Positions 23,401-35,483 of a stretch of DNA of 64,000 bases are shown piece after piece. The stretch covers positions 896 to 64,895 of the forward strand of contig QKYT01000138.1 of the NCBI GenBank assembly GCA_003550305.1, in the 5' to 3' direction. The DNA is from Glomus cerebriforme (lineage: Eukaryota > Glomeromycota > Glomeromycetes > Glomerales > Glomeraceae). The position numbers and the translations under genes are program-made. The notes under the pieces were generated by a model. The model saw only the letters and a program-made list of their open reading frames with translations. It did no database searches and was not told the DNA's origin. The stretch's first letter is position 1; every line of letters begins with the position of its first letter.

Positions 23401-26400
23401 ACGTGAATTTGTCGATTATCAGTGAAACAAGGAGTAATATCAAAATTCGATAACCTAGTAAGTTCAAGTTGATAAGCCATAGCCGGTTCAATATGACGAA
23501 TTGTTTGATCTTCAGTGTAACCTGTAGCCTCTCTGAAAGTGAAATATCCTGGGTATTGACCTTTACGGAATAATACAATAGTAACTCGTCTTATTCCATG
23601 TTCACGTAATTCAAAAGAATGTCGTTGTATAAGTGGTTTAAGCTGTTGTTTTAAAGTTTCATCCTCTATAGCATCATCTCCTAATCTTAAAGCAATGTTA
23701 AGAATATTATTTACATTATTCTTATCAGAAGAATCTTGAGATTTCCATCCTCGATTATTTTGTAATTTTGGGAAAAGTGCTAAAAGTCGTGGTAAATTTT
23801 CTTCAATTTCTTCGTTTGAAGTACAAGAAATCATTGCTCCAACACGTGAAGGTTCATTTTCAGTTTTTGGAATCATATAACTTAAATCCGATATTGAACC
23901 AGAACGTCTCATGCTAAAAGGTGCTGATTGTGTGCCAGGTGTAACAGGGGTAGTACTATGAAGTAAAAAATTCCAAGATACCATAAATGGAACTTTATCT
24001 GTATGATATTCAACGTCCACAAGTTGATAAGCACGATAAGCACGTCTAGCATAAACTTCCAATGCAGCAAGTCCAATCCAAGTATCTTGATGATAAAAAA
24101 AATTCGGAAGAACATCAAAAACTGAAAATCTTGTATCAATTAATTCTTTAAGTGAATCATAACTCGGGTTTCGATAATCATAACCATCATCACCATAATG
24201 ACTCTCAATAACAGCAGCTTTCAATATTTGTTCCATTTGAGTATATCTTTCTTCATAAGAAGGTAAATGACAATGAATCAGCAATTCACGTGCTTTTAAT
24301 GAAACTTTGGTAGTATATCGTCCTCCGAGTTCAGCCAATTTTTTCAAAACAGGTGAAAAGAATTTATCAAGAGCTTGTCCAACATTTACGGGTTTAATTT
24401 GATCCAAAAGATGTAATATCAAATTATTCTTTGCTCCAACCTTTGAATGTGATAAAATGATATTAATAACCTTATCCAAATCATCCTTATATTTGTCACG
24501 TAAAGAATGAATAACTTCTTCTTCACGTTTAGCAGAATTCGAGAATAAAACTTCAACATCATGATATTTGTTCAAAAAATAAATAATATCATTCCATTTC
24601 CTATATTTTAAACCAGAGACATATCTATCAAGAATTTCATTCAAAGGAGCGATAGCAGATTTAAAACTTAAAAGATCCGAAGGATTGACGAAATCACGAG
24701 AATAATTATCGATCATATCTTTTAATCTTTTGGCAGGAAATTCTAATCCTTGATTATATACTTCATTAGAAACACTTTGTATAGCTGAATCAAGTTTGGA
24801 TGGAATTCTTCCAGAAAGTGTTGATAATACTTCATGAGCTTCTAAATAAGGAAGATCAGAATTTCTTAAAAGTTCAATCAATTCTTTAACGCTACTCTGT
24901 AACATAGCTTGATTATCATAACCATCCAGTATACATTCAAGAATATGAATTACTTCACGATATCTCTGATGAGCTTTATCACCAATTATAACAGGAGGAT
25001 TCATTGCAGGGATTTGTCCCTCAAACGGTAACGCGTGACGAACTCGACTGGGATCATCAAGAGTGAGAATACCAATAATGTCACCAGCCTCAAGTGTTGA
25101 ATTTGGTTGCTTTATGAATTGAACTATACCATCTTCTGATGCAATAAGTGGCATATACATTTTCATCACCTATAAATAAATATATATATAAATTAAATTA
25201 AATTTAAATGGAATTTCCTCAAAATAAATAAAATAAATTAGATTTAAATGGAAATTTTTTTTATAAATTATTAAATTAAAGTCGTACCTCAATTTCAGCA
25301 AAAGAATCACCTTTATTTACATGATCACCGGATTCAACTAAAAATCTAACAAGTTTTCCCGGTGAAGGAGAACGAAGTTGTGTTGGATCATTTTCATGTT
25401 CAAGTAAACAAGTTTTACCATCAATCATCATTCTCATTCCTTGAACATCATCACGGAAATAACAAGTATGACTCTTTCCATCCAATAAAACTAACAATCC
25501 ACCATCAGAAAGAGCTCTAACAGAAACTTGAGATTTTGATCCATTTAAATATAATGTAAAAGAATGTGGAGCAGATCTGGTAGCAGTAAACCTATAACGA
25601 ACCCCTTCATATATAAAATCAGTGGTAAAAACGGTACGTAATATATCTTTACTAGGAATTTGACCTTTTTCTAAGAAACGTTTATATTCTGAAACACATC
25701 CCATAGCTTCAGTATAAGATTTAGTAACTGCACCACAAATGACGGCCAACATTTTATCAGGTTTTTCGGCCGTTAAATTTTCATCAGATATTAACATATC
25801 TAACCATCCTGTTGTAAAACTATTTTCTTCAAATGCTTGAGTTTCAAGTAATTTAATTAAATATTCTACAGTAGTTCTAAAATCTCCACGAATTGATAAT
25901 TCTTTTAAAGCAACCACCATATTCTTTCGAGATTGTTGACGATTTTCGCCATAAGCGAAAATATGACCAAATTGGGAATCGGCAAATTCATGAAGACCAC
26001 CAGCAGAATTAACGGAAAAATAACCCCAAACATTAGTACTACTACGAAAGTTAAGTTCATGCATCATACCACTACTTGGTTTAAAACCAGCATCAGGATT
26101 TTCCGCCGTTATACGAACAGCTATTACATGACCTTTTGGAGCAGGTCTTCTTTGAGTTTGAAGAGATTCAGGATCTGAAAAATCAAAATCTATTTCAGAA
26201 GTTCCACTAGGAGCCAAACCATAAAGAACTCTTATATCACGAATTTGATGAAGTGGAATTCCCATAGAAATTTGTAATTGAGCAGCAGGTAAATTTACAC
26301 CTGAAACCATTTCAGTTGTAGGATGTTCAACTTGTAATCTTGGATTTAATTCAAGAAAACAAAAAAATTCTTTTTCATTATTATAAAGATATTCTACAGT

Positions 26401-27691
26401 TCCAGCACTAACATAACCAACAAGTTTTGATAATCTAACAGCAGCTTTTTCCATCGCTTCAAAAGTTTCTTGTTTTGCAATAGTAACTGGAGCTTCTTCA
26501 ATAATTTTTTGATGTCTTCTTTGAACAGAACAATCTCTTCCAAATAAAGAGATAGCATTTCCATATTGATCAGCTAAAACTTGAACTTCAAGATGACGAG
26601 CATTACCAGCAAGTTTCATGATAAAAATTGGGGAACCAGGAACTTCACCTTGAACTTGATTAAAAGCTTGTTTAAAATTTTCAGAATTTTCAACTTTTCT
26701 TATTCCTTTACCACCACCACCTTCTGAAGCTTTAATCATGATAGGAAAACCAATAAAATTTGCTTTATTTAATCCATCATCAGCATCTTTAACGCAAGCT
26801 TTATCATAAGCACTTTCAGGAACTATAACATGACCTTGATCATCAAATTCAGTTTGAGTAATACCACTTCCACTCCAATCCATTGTAGGAACATTAGCAG
26901 ATTGAGCCACAATCGTAGATGATATTTTATCACCTAGAGAACGCATCGCTGAACCGGGAGGACCAATAAAAACTATTTTATGTTTACTTTGAGCCAATGA
27001 TTCAGGTAATCTAGGATTCTCAGAAGCATGACCCCTACAAAATAAAAGCCGGGAATGATTAGAAAAAAAAATTTTTTTTTTTCTTTCAGAAAGTAGATAT
27101 ACCGTATATTAATAATTGTTAAAGTACTTACCAACCAGCCCAAACAGCATGAACACCAGTACGTTCAGCAATATCAACAATTAAGGAAACATTGGCATAA
27201 TTATTATTATTAGAACCACCGGGTACTTCAATATATTGATCAGCCATTCGAATATATTCGGCATTGATTTTTAAATCTTCGGGAGTAGCCATTACAGTAA
27301 ATTGTATAGCCCTCTCATCACCAAACGTTTCATAAGCCCATTTTCTAATAGATCTAATTTCTTTAACAGCAGCTATACCATTATTCGCTATTAAAATTTT
27401 TGTAATTACAGTATGACCATTATGTTTTTCTACAAAATCTCTAACGAGACCTCTAGGAACAGTTTGTAAATTATTTCCTCCTAAATTATATCATATTATT
27501 AATAAAAGAAAAAAAAAAAGAAAGAGAAAAAAAAAAAATATTATTTGAATTAAAAACTATTATTTTTTTTTATTTTTTATTTTTTTATGAAAAGAAAAAT
27601 TGAAATTTTTTCACAAATATAAAAAAAAAACAATAAAAACAATGATCAAAATAATAAACTCACCAATAAATTGTTCAATATTTTTATTCAT
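20467..27691 (-). CDS. ACC1: Acetyl-CoA carboxylase (multidomain, eukaryotic)
   Basis: Cytosolic enzyme that carboxylates acetyl-CoA to malonyl-CoA using ATP, bicarbonate and biotin. About 2245 aa, close to the roughly 2230 aa of yeast Acc1. Exons: 27691-27664, 27480-27132, 27034-25288, 25169-22154 and 22064-20467, all phase-consistent. The biotin carboxylase domain (about 20-530) shows [16 protein letters not shown], the ATP-grasp glycine motif [11 protein letters not shown] and [12 protein letters not shown]. The biotin carrier site is VMKMYMPL with the biotinyl lysine at about 711. The ACC central domain follows. The carboxyltransferase region includes [24 protein letters not shown] [24 protein letters not shown] and [14 protein letters not shown]. 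The first exon is only 28 nt, coding for 9 residues. The C-terminus is Asp/Asn/Glu-rich. No defect seen. Confidence 0.97.
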
Positions 27692-28970
27692 GGTACAAAA
27701 AAAATTATTAATGTGAAATTTCTTTTTATGGTCGATTTACTACTTTTTTTAAGTAATTCAATTTTAGGGTAGATTTAAATATAATTTATCGTATAGTTTA
27801 ACATTAAGAAATATATATTTTTCGGAAAAATATATATTATGTAAAAAAAATTCGAAAGAAAGAAAAAAAAAAAAAGAGGGAATGAAAAGGATTTTTTAAA
27901 AAAAGGTTCAATTTAAAGGTAAAAATTGAGACGAAAAAAAAAATAATAAACAAATATTTAAGTAAAGATCTATGTAAAATGAAAAAAAATGCATGTGTCA
28001 AATATAATACATTATTTAATTTTCAAATTGAGATTTATTTGAGATTGGCCCCAAAGCCCCAAAATTTGGCAGTTCAAAGTTTAAAAATAACTCACGACCG
28101 CTTACACGTGACACAAGACACAATATATTACGTTAACATTAGCTTTTTCTCAAATGTCATCATTACTTTTCTTTCATTTTAGTATTTAATAACTAATTTT
28201 TTTTTTTTTTTTCATCGAGTGACAAAAGATATGTCAGATAAAAGTCGAACGCCCAAATTAACTAACTCTTTATATACAAAGTCCCCAACCGAAAAACCAT
28301 TATTAATTGTAGATCAAGGGAAAATGTAGTTACGGAAACTCTGATTTTTTATGATATAAATGGCGATGACAAATTTGATTTAAAAAAATTAAAAATAAAA
28401 CGTTTGATTGTTTAAATTGTTTGCAATTATTCATTATGTATATCGAATTTAGATATCGAATTTACTAGAATTGCATTAAATTGCATTACTGCATTTAATT
28501 CCCACGTGGAGCGTTGCACAAACGCGAATGAAGATCATGATGATTTAACTGTGCCAATCCAAATATTTCTTAAATCTCGAGGGTTTTTTTTAGCGTTTTT
28601 TTTTTATTAGATGACCATAATGACATAACATTTTCGTAATCGTCTAATAATAATAATAATTGTATAATTAACTTCGTGCCTTTTAGAATAACAAAGTTTA
28701 ATAAGTTACATAAAGAGCGCGTAACATTATTTGATACCATTTCAAGAAAGTAAAAATCTTTTAAAGAAAAATTATGTCATTTTAAACTTTCAATATATGA
28801 AATTAAACGAATTAAACGACGTGATATATATGATTTTACGTATTAAATTTGTATATTTTACGTCATTAGCCATTAGTCATAAATTTACAAGAATATAGAA
28901 TATAAATATTTCAAAGAAGGAAAAAAAAACGAAACTCTTTCTTCTCCTCATTCCCTATTTCATTAAAAGA
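27692..28970. other. Divergent intergenic region between ACC1 and an F-box gene
   Basis: Both flanking genes are transcribed outward from here, so promoters for both should lie inside. Poly-A/T tracts occupy 27840-27960. A 67-codon plus frame at 27979-28182 has no recognised domain. No certain TATA box can be assigned. Confidence 0.4.
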
Positions 28971-29793
28971 ATGGTTTATAATTCCCACCTTTTCCCTCAA
29001 ATAGTTCGAAGAATGAAAAGATTGAATAGATTAAAGAATTTTAGAATGAAAAGATTAAAAATATTAAAGAATTTTAAAGCCTTTAAAAAACAAAAAACGT
29101 CAAAAATTACTCTTAATGATATGCCCAATGAAGTTTTGATCAAAATCTTTCAAGAAACTTTTAAAAATCATGATACTATTTTTTGTCTATGGAAATCTGA
29201 GTATGATTTATTTCCTTTTTTTTCCGTGGGAAAATGTTTTTTGAAAATCATTTAATCTTTTTTTTTTATATCTTTTTAGTTTCACAAAACTTTTAAAATT
29301 AAGAGAGGTTAATCATAAATGGGATAAATTGATCTTGATTGCGATTGTGTATGTTATAAAATACGAGTTCAAATCCGGAGATTTATGTTTACATGTAAGT
29401 CATCATTATATATATATATAATAATTTCTTTTTTTTTTAACAACCTTTTTTTTAACTTTTTCTTACTTTTTTTTTTTTAAAAAAAAAAAAAATTTTTATT
29501 AGTTAAAGAATTATACCAAAAATCATGAATATCCTTTAATATTATATGGTTACGATATACGCAATAAATTTTTAACATTTACGACCAAACAATCAATTTC
29601 TACTGAATGTAATGATATTATTAATATTATTATAATTCATAAATGTTATGAAAAAGATATTATTAAAACAGGTAAATCAAATTTAGCTAGAAAATTATTT
29701 GATGATTATAAATATGACGGAAAAATAATATTTGGAACTTGCACAATTTCAATTGTAGAATTTTTGATAAAGATGAAATTATTGTTTAAATAA
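28971..29793 (+). CDS. F-box-like protein, small
   Basis: Predicted 211-aa protein from three exons (28971-29200, 29280-29394 and 29503-29793) with GT-AG junctions and continuous frame. After a basic N-terminus (RRMKRLNRLKN), residues about 48-60 read LNDMPNEVLIKIF, the first helix of an F-box. Exon 2 supplies FTKLLKLREVNHKWDKLI, which matches the second half (LRxVNxxWxxLI). The C-terminal half has no recognised domain. F-box proteins recruit substrates to SCF ubiquitin ligases through Skp1 (family knowledge). The donor in exon 1 (GA/GTATGA) is inferred from frame continuity. Confidence 0.65.
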
Positions 29794-30664
29794 AAATTAT
29801 TATTATTATTTTTATTATTTTTTTATCACATGTACAAAGTACAATACTAGTGTAGTGAGTGTACTACTTATATTGTCGTATGCCTGATGTTGGTCTTTAA
29901 AACCTCGATAAAGCGTTAAAACTTATGGTCTCGACCGGTCTATAAAACCCACGGTACGTATTATGTAATGAACCCGGTATATGATAACTCGGGTTATTAC
30001 CCGGGTCAGAATTTGTATCCATTTTAAAAATAATCCGGATCATCAATAATTCTTTTATTCGTTGAAAAATTCTTATTTGTTCAATGCAATTTTCATTTTA
30101 ATTACCTTAATAAATTTTACCACGCTCATTATCTAACCTAAAATGATCCCAATGACCTTGATTTCAATAATAATGAATGACTAATTAGGAACCTTCAAAA
30201 AAAAAAACAACCAAAATAGTCATTGAACCCAAAAAAGGGATATACGTGACTTTAGAAAAAAAAACATTAAATATTAATAATTAAACTAGAACATTCAGGG
30301 GTTTCAAAGTTTGGAAAATCTGACCACAGTCTAGAGAATAATCGGGACGGATAAGCCCGCGGTCCAATGTGATGTGATTTTATCCTAATTTCACGTGATT
30401 CATTCGTCGCCATCGGTCGTCACACCTTGAACCTGACCTCATTACTTTACTATTTGTGATACGAAAAGAACTAATAATGAATTTGAATGGAAAGCTTCAA
30501 TCTGACACGTTAATAAAATCGTATGATTTCCAATTTTAAATTCTGTACGTTAGAAATTAATTTTTTAAATCGAATTTTCTAATAAATATTAAATAATTAT
30601 ATATGAACTTTTTTTTTTTTATCCTATTTTTTTTTTTCCCCAATAAAATTTTTAATTTATCAAT
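29794..30664. other. Intergenic between F-box genes
   Basis: No gene. 29930-30060 and 30300-30440 carry short GC-richer motifs such as CCCGGGTC and GACCGGTC, set in AT-rich sequence. They resemble degenerate dispersed repeats, as at 13690-13990. Confidence 0.35.
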
Positions 30665-31569
30665 ATGGCTGAAAAATTACCTACTGAAATATTACTTGAT
30701 ATTTTCACTAGATTCCTTTTTAATTCAAAGTAAGTATATTTTTTTTATTTATTTGTTTTTTATTTGTTTTTTTTTCCATTATTTAATCCTTTTATATCAT
30801 AATTTTTTTTAACGATGTATTAAATAAATATTATATAGATCGAATAATTTTAAACAACTAATGATACTTCGTCGTACATGTAAAAAATGGAATGAAATTA
30901 TTCTTAAATGTGTTTTCGATGAATTATCTAAGCAAAATCACAAGACTTGGGAAATTATGGTAAGTTTAAATAACATTTATTTATTTATTTATTCATTTAT
31001 TTTTTTATTTAGGAGAAATGAGAATCAAATTTTATTTATTTATTTATTATTCCTTTCGATAGATTGGAATGTCCAATCCACGCAAGTGCGCGACGGCGGA
31101 ATTACATTCATTCGATCAAATAAATCAAATATTCAATTTCAATTTTCCACGACAACTAATATTAATCAAACCGGAACAAGATATTAAAGTCAATTTTAAA
31201 TATCTTGATCATTATCCATTTTTATATACTTGCACATTATTTAAACCAGCTATACTGCAAGAATTTATAAATGATGCGAATAATAATCAAAAAGAATTTT
31301 CTTTTGTATTAAAAGATAATAACAATAACAATAATAATAATGATAATAATAATAATGACGATAATAATGATGATGGTTTAAAAGATCAAGTACGATTGGA
31401 ATTATTGAAAATAAAAGCAAAAGTATTCTGGGAAAAAGTTTATCATATATTTGATGACAATACTTTTGCCGAGATTAAAAAATCTTCCAATTACGTTTCA
31501 CCGAGTTATGTTAATTATGGAGATCCGTACTTTGATCTTTGTCAAGATGCCTATCAGGATTTTAAATAA
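30665..31569 (+). CDS. F-box protein with Asn/Asp repeat
   Basis: Predicted 230-aa protein, exons 30665-30729, 30839-30959 and 31063-31569. It begins MAEKLPTEILLDIFTRF, a clear F-box helix, and exon 2 continues with FKQLMILRRTCKKWNEII. A poly-Asn/Asp stretch is encoded at 31317-31375. Its first exon is 65 nt with a phase-2 end, exactly as in the oppositely oriented F-box gene at 31810-32640, suggesting the two derive from one ancestor. The likely role is an SCF substrate adaptor, target unknown. Confidence 0.75.
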
Positions 31570-31809
31570 TTTCCCTCCTTCCCCAATCCTTTTTAATTTA
31601 TTTATTTATTTATTATTAATTGATGTAAGTTACAGTATGTAAGTCATACTATAATAACATAATATATATTACATTTTATCTATTATGCGATTACTGATTA
31701 AAAAATATATATATATATATTTTTATAGGAAATTGTATATACTGTATATAATATATATACATGTTTGAAAAACGAAGATTGTATATTGTTTATTTATTTA
31801 TTTATTCAT

Positions 31810-32640
31810 TTATTGAAAAATGGGTAAATTAAATAAATAATCAAAGAAATCATCGATTTGATCAATATAAGCTAATAATTTATCACCTTTAGCAACAATT
31901 TTTTGAGAAAATGTTGTATCATTATCAATAATATCTTCTTCAAAATTTAACCAAGAATTTTCTATTAAATATTCTTTTAATTTTTTAACTAATCGAAAAT
32001 TTAAAGTTTTATAAATCAAATGAAATATTATACAAAATTTATATTTATACATCTTTTCTTCTTTCTTTTCTTCTTTTTTTTCTTCATCTTGTTCTTCATC
32101 TTTTTCTTCGTCTTTTTTTATTACGGTAATAAAATTATATTCAAATGATTCTGTTTTATAATTATATGATATGAAATTTCTCGCAATTTGTTGAGATATT
32201 TCGTTTTCGATACTTTCGGGAGTAAGTGAATTGATTTCTTCTTCTATATTATGTGAATATCTTATGATTTGATAAATACACTAACCAACAAAAAAAAAAA
32301 AAATATATGAACAATTTTTTTTTTAGAAATAAATTTGTTAAAAAAGAAAGAGAGTATTTTTTTTTATTTACCTTGATTTTAGTTATCATATCCGTTAATT
32401 TATAAACCATAATAACGATAATAAGTTCACACCAAACTTTACAAACTTTACGATACTTGTAAAGTTCCACAAAACTACAGGTAAATATTAAAAAATTTTT
32501 TTTTTTTTAAAGAAATCGATCGAAAAAAAAAAACAAAAAAACCATTTACAAACAATTTTATTTTTATTTATTTACCCAAAATTAAGAATAAAGTGTTTAA
32601 AAATTTCGAGCCACAATTCTCTTGGAAGTTCTTTCACCAT
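31810..32640 (-). CDS. F-box protein, convergent paralogue
   Basis: Predicted 212-aa protein, exons 32640-32576, 32474-32372 and 32280-31810. It begins MVKELPRELWLEIFKHF, an F-box first helix. Exon 2 has YRKVCKVWCELI, the matching second half. A Lys/Glu/Asp-rich repeat (KDEEKDEEQDEEKKEEKK) precedes the C-terminal LVKKLKEYLIEN region, and it ends PIFQ. The tail-to-tail arrangement with 30665-31569 leaves about 240 bp between stops. Confidence 0.72.
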
Positions 32641-32702
32641 GATTAAAGTAAAAAAAAGGAAATCAATTTTTTGTTTAAAAAAAAAGAAAAGAAAAGAAAA
32701 CT

Positions 32703-32810
32703 CCTTTAAATTAAATTATTGTTTCATTATAGCAGCTGAAAAAGTAAACGAAAGAAAAATCCTTTAAATTAAATTATTGTTTCATTATAATAGCTGAAAA
32801 CGGGCTGAAA
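32703..32810. repeat. Direct duplication, ~58-bp period
   Basis: CCTTTAAATTAAATTATTGT and the following TTCATTATA-AGCTGAAAA occur twice about 58 bp apart, with only one or two differences. It lies just upstream of the minus-strand F-box gene start at 32640, so it may duplicate a promoter segment. Confidence 0.8.
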
Positions 32811-33272
32811 GAAACAGGATCTTATTCGGATCGGCGTAAATCATGCATAATCATATGCCAAAAGAATAAAAAGAATAGACCCAAAAATACTCCCTTTCCT
32901 GAAAGATTTTCGTACACAGAATGTGAAACTTCTATCTAGTTAAGATATTTTTTTCTTTACATATTTTATGAATTTTCTGAAAGTCATCAATGTCATATAA
33001 TGTCATGGAGAATAATAGACATGGATTTCATTCAATCCAATCGAAAGGTGATTAATTTTACAAGAAATTGTCCAATACACGATAGAGCTACTTAATGGAA
33101 GTGTTAAACTAATATAATCTTTTCACTAGAAATAATAAAAGCGACAACTACAACTACAAAGAATTCTGAAAAAAAAGGGTAACTTATTAACACAATTTTT
33201 AATTTAGTTCTGATATCTTATTATGAAAAGGATCAAAAAGTGAAATGACGAAGAAACTTGAAACTTACCAGG
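32811..33272. other. Intergenic, no gene seen
   Basis: AT-rich filler between the promoter-proximal duplication and the fold-back element. No frame or repeat is recognised. Confidence 0.35.
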
Positions 33273-34235
33273 GTTTTGATGCCGGATACGGATATGGGAT
33301 ATCCGTCAGGTTTTTTGTGTTTAATTGCACGCCATTTCAGACAAAAGTCTGTCAATGCACAGATAATTATTACAGATATTTTTTCTATTTTTAGTAATTT
33401 TTTTAGGGATATTTTACAGTTAATATCTGCGATTTTTACCAGATATTTCTTCCCAAATTTTTCCAAAACTTCCCATTTTTTTTTTTATTTAAAACACCAA
33501 AACAGAAGTTTATACAGATATTTATCTGACTAGTAACAGATGTTTATCAGGTTGACTACAGATATTTGAGATATTTGAGAATTTGAGAGATTTATTAAGA
33601 GTATATTTGGTATGATATTTTTTAAGTATAGAACTTGTACTGCTAAATAGAAGCGAGGAGATTTTTTTTAGAAACATTATTAGTTTATTATTCCTTTTTT
33701 TTTATAGATATTGAACTTTATTTGTACAAAACAAATTAAGGAAAGAGATTTTGGATATAAAACTTATAGCTTTACAAAATTCTTGCAATTAGATTAAATA
33801 GAATTATATATCATTAAAAAGAATAATTTATTTGATTTAATATATAATTAAAAAATCAATGTAATGGAATTTATTGATAATTAAAATATCTTGAAGTAAT
33901 AATACTGTAATTTTTATAAACAAATCAATTCCATTAATTTCTTGTTCTAATAAATTAAAAATATTTTTGGCGCAAAAAAATATTTGTTTATTAGTTATCA
34001 CATAAATGCAGTATCACATAATATCTGTTGTTAATCACATAATTATCTGATAAACATCAGATAAATATCTAAAAATCGCAGATATTAACTGTAAAATATC
34101 CCTAAAAAATTACTAAAAATAGAAATAAAATATCTGTAATAATTATCTGCGCATTGACAGACTTTTGTGGCGTGCCATAGCACATACCCGCCATCCGCGG
34201 ATACGTGGAGAATATCCGCGGAACACTACATACAG
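33273..34235. mobile_element. Fold-back element with ~200-bp inverted arms
   Basis: The left arm (about 33273-33560) and right arm (about 34030-34235) are inverted copies. Landmarks are GACAAAAGTCTGTCAATGCA on the left against TGCGCATTGACAGACTTTTG on the right. Inside these, a long shared block runs from AGATAATTATTACAGATAT through TTACAGTTAATATCTGCGAT. The middle (about 450 bp) is AT-rich and non-coding. The outer edges carry GGATAC/GGATATCCG motifs and are less conserved, so the borders are approximate and no target duplication was identified. Confidence 0.8.
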
Positions 34236-35136
34236 TATAATGCAATAGTGTGGCGGGCGATAGTGCGGGCGAGCATGCTGGAAACTTTCTATGACAGTGG
34301 ACTTTTAAACAAAATCAAATCAATACCGAGGAGAATTATGTAGAAGTCGTGAAGACTGACTTGTAAATAAGAGAAGTATCTACATCCTTTATTTCAATAC
34401 AACGTTTACGGCAGACAAGAAGTAATAGTAGAAATACTGTAATAAAACTACCAAACTCGATATTAAAATTAAAAAAGATATAATGATTTAAACAACTAAA
34501 CAATAGTTCAGTTTTTGAATCGCAGTAAAGAGGAAGTTACAAATTTTATCACGATGATTTGATCGATCAAAACTCGATCACGTTTAATTTGATCAATCAT
34601 TTAGGACCGTTCCCAAGCACCTCCTCAATGTGATTGGCTAATGATTGAAATGGTGCACAAGCTTTAGAAATAAAGATGACGATCAGTACTTGATCAATCT
34701 CTTCGTCTTTCTATCAATTTCTAACATGCCTAATTAAAAAAGACTGGCTCCAGTTCTAGATTATCTCATCAACTTAAAAATGAGAAAACATCTGTCCAAA
34801 ACCATTCAGTTTTAGGTCTTAGTTGACGTTATATTATTGTATTCGGTGGAGAGAAAGAAGTAAGTAATGGTTGCATTCATTATAGCATAATTAAAGAAAG
34901 ATTAGGTGATAAATATTGAATGTTCTTTTCATTTTGAACATTCTGACACCTTTTATTTGTTGTAATATAAGCAAGGAGTAATATAGTAATTTACTGGCGA
35001 TGTTCTTGCTGAAGATCCATAATGTAAAAATGGAAAGAAGGAAATACGCTTGAGCAAGTTTTTGGGTACTCAATAAATAGTATATTTTAACCAATCAGCG
35101 CAGCTATATGAAAAAAGGAGCTCCGGGTTTTTTATG
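34236..35136. other. Intergenic with a solo MITE end
   Basis: 34595-34645 contains TTAGGACCGTTCCCAAGCAC and then CTCCTCAATGTGATTGGCTA, which matches the left end of the MITE at 35137-35483. Its partner end was not found, so it looks truncated. No gene is seen. Confidence 0.5.
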
Positions 35137-35483
35137 ACTTAGAGCGTTCTCAAGCATCTCTTTCAATGTGATTGGATAGTGATGATATTATGCTCAAGTA
35201 TCACAGTCCATGATGAAATCAATAGTTGCGCATGCTCTTTTGATTTTTTTTATCATTACATGATTTTATTTGAGAAAATCATTTTTATTGAATAAAAAAT
35301 CAGATTGAATGAAATGATGCTTGAGTATTCTATCAATTGAAGATTATTGTAGAAAATAACTCTGGCTATTCATCGAAATAGGAACTCTCTGAAACTTTCT
35401 GAAAATCTCTGTAATTTTTTTCGGCCAATAATATAATATCACTTATTAGACCATCAATTGAGGTGCTTGAGAACGCCCTAAGT
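35137..35483. mobile_element. MITE with ACTTAGRGCGTTCTCAAGCA ends
   Basis: Left end ACTTAGAGCGTTCTCAAGCA and right end TGCTTGAGAACGCCCTAAGT are near-perfect inverted copies 347 bp apart. The interior is non-coding. The ends may start at the TA (TAGAGCG...CGCCCTA), which would fit a TA duplication of mariner-type elements; this is inference. Confidence 0.8.
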
